Shown here one piece after another: positions 60,000-64,000 of a stretch of 64,000 nt of DNA (the stretch's first letter is position 1; every line of letters starts with the position of its first letter). This DNA comes from Metallyticus violacea. Taxonomy: Eukaryota > Arthropoda > Insecta > Mantodea > Metallyticidae. The notes beneath the pieces are model-generated. The model did not search any database, had not been told where the DNA came from, and saw nothing but the letters and a program-made list of their open reading frames with translations. The position numbers and the translations under genes are program-made. The DNA lies in contig CM060846.1 in NCBI GenBank assembly GCA_030762175.1, forward strand, positions 237,954,512 through 238,018,511. The letters run 5' to 3'.

Positions 60000-60439
60000 T
60001 GGTTTTGAGAAATAAGTTCATTGAAATGTATGTATATTTAAGTGTAGTATATTATACAATTTGTTAAGATATGTTTGTAATAAACTTTAATTTCAGTAGA
60101 AGAGTTGAACCAAAGTCTTCGGGATATTCGAGTAGTAAAGTGCAGATGAGACGAAGACAAGGATTCAGTAATCAGTTAAATAAGGAAATAATTACTTTTT
60201 ATTGAAAATATATATTATCTTAATTTATATAAATTATGAAGTGGTGAAACTAGTTATAAAGGTAAGGGGAAATGTAAATCTAATTGTAATGCTATTTGCT
60301 GAAATAAAATTCCTTCATTCGTACTGTATAGCATATAATAAGCTGCTAAAGAACAATGCCATGTTTATCGTTATATACGCTGAAGTAGTTTTAAAACTGT
60401 TGAAGAACATAAAGTTCCAAGCATCACAGATTGGTAACA

Positions 60440-60775
60440 AACGGAAACGAGAACGACCTGTAGATGCATTTTCCTTGACAAAAGGATCACACATGGATTA
60501 AATCTTGAATCCTTTACTTCGCGTCAAAACATTGTTTGGTTCGATGAGACCTGGGCAAATGCCGAATACAGTTTAGCTAAAGGATTGACTGACCTTTTAA
60601 GGCAAAGTTCACAAAATTGTTTGCTCTTTACGTTATTTCCAGCGGAAAATAGAAAAAGGGGACCTTTGGCCGATGTTAGTAAAGGGTAGAGAAACAGCAG
60701 CTACGTTGAATATTTCCAGATGTACCTGACAAGAATAGGAAAAGATAAGAAATGCATCAGTTTCGACTTAGATTA
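60440..60775 (+). pseudogene. Fragment of a DDE transposase
   Basis: KRERPVDAFSLTKGSHMD (about 60440-60500) is followed, in another frame, by RQNIVWFDETWANAEYSLAK and GLTDLLRQSSQNCL (about 60523-60625). WFDETWANA matches the VYxDETxxxxxH block of IS630/Tc1-like (DDE_3) transposases, including the first catalytic Asp, and the preceding piece fits the (K/R)RPVxxxDxF linker before it. VEYFQMYLTRIG (about 60708) may match the later NxxxFxxWL region. The rest is lost. Confidence 0.5.
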
Positions 60776-60999
60776 ATTAATTTTTTTCACAATGTTTGTC
60801 TCTAATTTTGTTACATTCTGTATACACGTCTTAACACAATTATGTTCATAATTAATGCTTGTTATCCTTATTGGGTAATATTGATTGGTGCATTTTTATT
60901 TTAATGCAAAAATTAATATAATGCGCAATGTAATTATAATGGTAATAAATATACGTATTTCACAATTTCATTAGCTCCTTGTGCGCCCAATCAACAAGG

Positions 61000-63900
61000 G
61001 TTTCTTCTAAGGAAAACCAAATTATATATTTTCTCTTTAATAAAATATTAAAGGAACAAACATTTTTTATTTTCTGCTCAGTCAAGTTAAAATGATTACA
61101 CTTTATGTTTGTTGTTTCGCAGGTACAGAGGCGCCGAACCCTACATTAGACTTCTTAGAAAATTTGTGAGGTTGAATAGTCTCCCAATTATTCAAGTTCT
61201 CTTTTAATTATTTAGTTTTCTAAAACATTACTTAAATTATGAATAGTTTTGCATGTTATAATTCTCTTTGTTTGAAAACTACTCGTTCTCTTCATTTCAC
61301 TGTCCCTCTCTTTTTTCTCATGCTTACTTCCGATTCCGGCGAAATCTAATGTTTAAGTCATTGCTGCAGGCGCCTTATTTTAAACAACAAGCTATAATGT
61401 ATGTGTGTGTGTGTGTGTGTGTATTGCGTGACATAACATCATTAATAGAGGAGAGAAGAACTTAATTATTGTTACTTGTCTGCAATTGCGCTTCGAAACA
61501 AACGTGGTTATATATATATATATATTTGTTATTCTGTGATGATGGATTGTTTTTTAATAAAAAGAAAAAAATTATTAAATGTGTGGCTGATTAATAGTAA
61601 GAACAATCTTTGCTGTAGATTATTTGTCGCATATCTGCTCTTGCTAATGAAGCATGTATGCTGAGAAGATATAATATGCCCCAATCTGCTCCACTCCAAA
61701 ACTCTGTTTCATAAAACTCGCTAGTTCTTCCTTAAAAGTAACAAGTTACAAATCTGTAACTTACAAGATGATTTCTGTTTGATAAATAAACATTACAAGC
61801 TGCAAGTCACGAATGAAATTTCGCTATTCACATGTGCATTAAGAAGGAAAATTTCCATTTCCATTTTCGTTTCATGGTTTAAAGTTACAAATACTTGAAA
61901 AACGTGTAATTTGCACAAGAGTTTTGGACTGTAAAGATATTACAAACGAGATTTATTTCAGTTTAACATTTTAAGTTTTAAAGTATATCCACTTTTCAGT
62001 TGCATATAATGAATGCAATACTACACGATTCACCAGAGAAGATATTAGAGGTAGAAGGACCATTTAAACTCGGATTAAAATGAAGTTTGTAACACGCGTT
62101 TTGAATACAACAAACGTTTCAAAATGAGCACTATAGAAGAGAACTATGAGCAAAATTTGTAGGCCTTTTCAAGCCCTGAATGATGTTAAATGCGACTTTA
62201 AATTAAACAACAACAATAATGATCACGATAACAATAATAGTAATAATAATAACAATAAAATAATTATAATTATGGTAATAATAAAGGGCAGCCTTTCCTA
62301 AATGAAATCACACGTTGTGATGCTACAAACAGTAAAGAATTGAGTTTAAGCCCAAAAGAACAGTTGTGCAAAGCACGGAATCACAAGGTGAAATAAATAA
62401 ATGTCTTGAAAGTAATATAGCGATGTTAATTGTCAAAACCATTATATGTTTTAACATTAATTATAATTTTAAGCTTTAGATTGAAAAAGTAAAGTTTAAT
62501 TATTTTTTTAAAACTAATTCAATCTGAATTGGTTCGAAGCTCTATTATCGTAAATTATTTGACGGGCGACTCTAATAAGTGTTTAACGTCAATGTCTGAT
62601 AATGACCCCCACAATGTTTTCTTTGTATCGGCAGCCAGGTTTTGAGTGTCATTGATCGTTGGCTTTCCATATTTGTGATGAATTAGACCCCATCTACTAT
62701 TTTATAGAAGTCGGCGCCCCTGTACAGTGTTATGCTACATCGAAATTAATTTCTATGAAACTGCATAATTTTTGCTTTCAACTATGTTACAGTATATAAT
62801 AAATTTCAACATGTTCCTTAGCATTCTTATGAAAGTTAAAAAAAAAATAAAAAAAAAAATCGCCACGTAAATTCTTATTTAGCCGTTTTACAGCACACGA
62901 ACTTTTAGAAAGTAACCTTACTCTAACGTCATGTTTTGGGCAATTTAATTTATATTTTATGAAAATGAAGATGAGTAGTGTTGAAGTTCAGTGTGTGATT
63001 TTTAGCAATATCTGTAAAATAATTATTTTTTAGGGAATAACTGTAAGCGTGTATTTCAGGAATGTGAACTTTCAAGTAGTGGGTAGAAGTTATTTATTGT
63101 TTGATTCTATGCAGGAAAACATTGTTGACTATACAATAAAAAGCAAGTCATAGAACAGTATAAAAGTTTTTCTACTAGCTGTTAAAACATTTGCACTTTT
63201 ATTCTCTCTTCCCCTTTAACCAAGATAATGGTTGGCTATTTATTGTGCCCTCGTCCTCTCTATTCATTTAAAACGCCTAAAGGTAGTTACAAATTAAAAG
63301 AATATGTTTGGGAATTCGATAATAAAGGGCATGTAATATAGATGTAACCATCTTATTTTGTAAAGTATACCAGGTTACTTTATGACAGAGGCAATTCGCT
63401 GTGCAACAGCATCAAAATACTACTAAACATAATAACTGCTTAAATATATATTTTTCCCAGGTGATTTAACTTTACTTAAGTATGCTCCCATTAAGTCTTG
63501 CTATATCGCTAAAAAGCACGTTCGGCGATAACAGGGGAGGAATTTCATTGAGTCATTTTGCTATCATTGTTGCATTCTAGCTGATGATTGCTTAATATTT
63601 TTACTGAAATAACACCTATCTTAAATAATACTTATGTACGTTGTTTATCGAGCAATTTAATTTCATTTACAATATTGTCTTCTGTGAGGGCAATTCCCGT
63701 TTAGGAGAATGCACTGCTTGAAGTACTTTTTTGAGAGTTTTACTTTTAGTACTGATATGTTTTACAAATACTTAATATTTGTCAAATATGATACTGATAC
63801 ATTTAACTTAGCGTTATATTTGATGTAAAAAGTGTCTAGTATGTAAAACATGTGTGTGTTTTTCATATTCGTACTATTAGTTTTATTTGTCATATATTTT

Positions 63901-64000
63901 GCTGTTAAATAAGAGACATTCTAATATTTAGGTCATAGAAATCCGTTTTTATGAGGAAAAGTAAACAATAACTCATACTCATGATTTTCCAATTTATTTA
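61000..64000. other. AT-rich stretch, no gene recognised
   Basis: Contains the microsatellites above and an imperfect AAC/AAT-rich tract at 62208-62284. No coding frame with support was found, and no known repeat. Confidence 0.4.
61401..61526. repeat. (GT)n and (TA)n microsatellites
   Basis: (GT)n at 61401-61422 and (TA)n at 61510-61526. Confidence 0.9.

Overview
This is an AT-rich eukaryotic window with no sign of bacterial gene organisation. It has GT-AG introns, tRNA-derived SINEs with poly(A) or simple-repeat tails, non-LTR retrotransposons, a mariner element and very many microsatellites. The gene content and transposon types point to an insect. From memory, the dominant SINE and the jockey- and RTE-like LINE remnants remind me of cockroach or termite (Blattodea) DNA; I could not check this by search.

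The one host gene I can support runs on the minus strand from about 43.1 kb to 27.7 kb. Six exons join in frame through five GT-AG introns. The first two together encode most of a thioredoxin fold: a CESC active site, a cis-Pro segment (SVPALVYY) and the closing helix. The rest encodes a cysteine-containing module I do not recognise, a tract of Asp and Glu, and a basic, Lys-rich C-terminus. It resembles insect PDI-like multi-thioredoxin proteins of the Drosophila l(2)01289 type. Its 5' exons were not found. The 11-kb intron between the first two exons has filled with mobile DNA: a 1.22-kb mariner with recognisable inverted ends, at least four SINEs (one inserted into another), and the remnant of a second DDE transposase.

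Layout. 0-4.2 kb: a 3-kb uninterrupted (AAGT)n array with a short (GGTA)n edge, then a small coiled-coil ORF. 4-12 kb: AT-rich DNA with two tRNA-derived SINEs of different families. 12.2-14.1 kb: decayed RTE-type LINE. 14-24 kb: mostly unannotated, with SINEs, (ATT)n tracts, a 148-bp tandem duplication, a decayed copy of a conserved arthropod ORF (about 20.4-20.8 kb, minus) and one possible plus-strand exon. 24-43 kb: the gene and its transposon-rich introns. 43-51 kb: SINEs and a 2.15-kb element with about 450-bp imperfect inverted-repeat arms. 51.9-59.7 kb: two jockey-like LINEs in tandem, the first split by a SINE with a clear target-site duplication, the second internally deleted so that its gag is fused to its reverse transcriptase. 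60-61 kb: a DDE transposase fragment. 61-64 kb: AT-rich, with nothing recognised.

Most long open frames here are not genes. The largest, 1107 codons on the minus strand, is only the stop-free reading of the tetranucleotide array.
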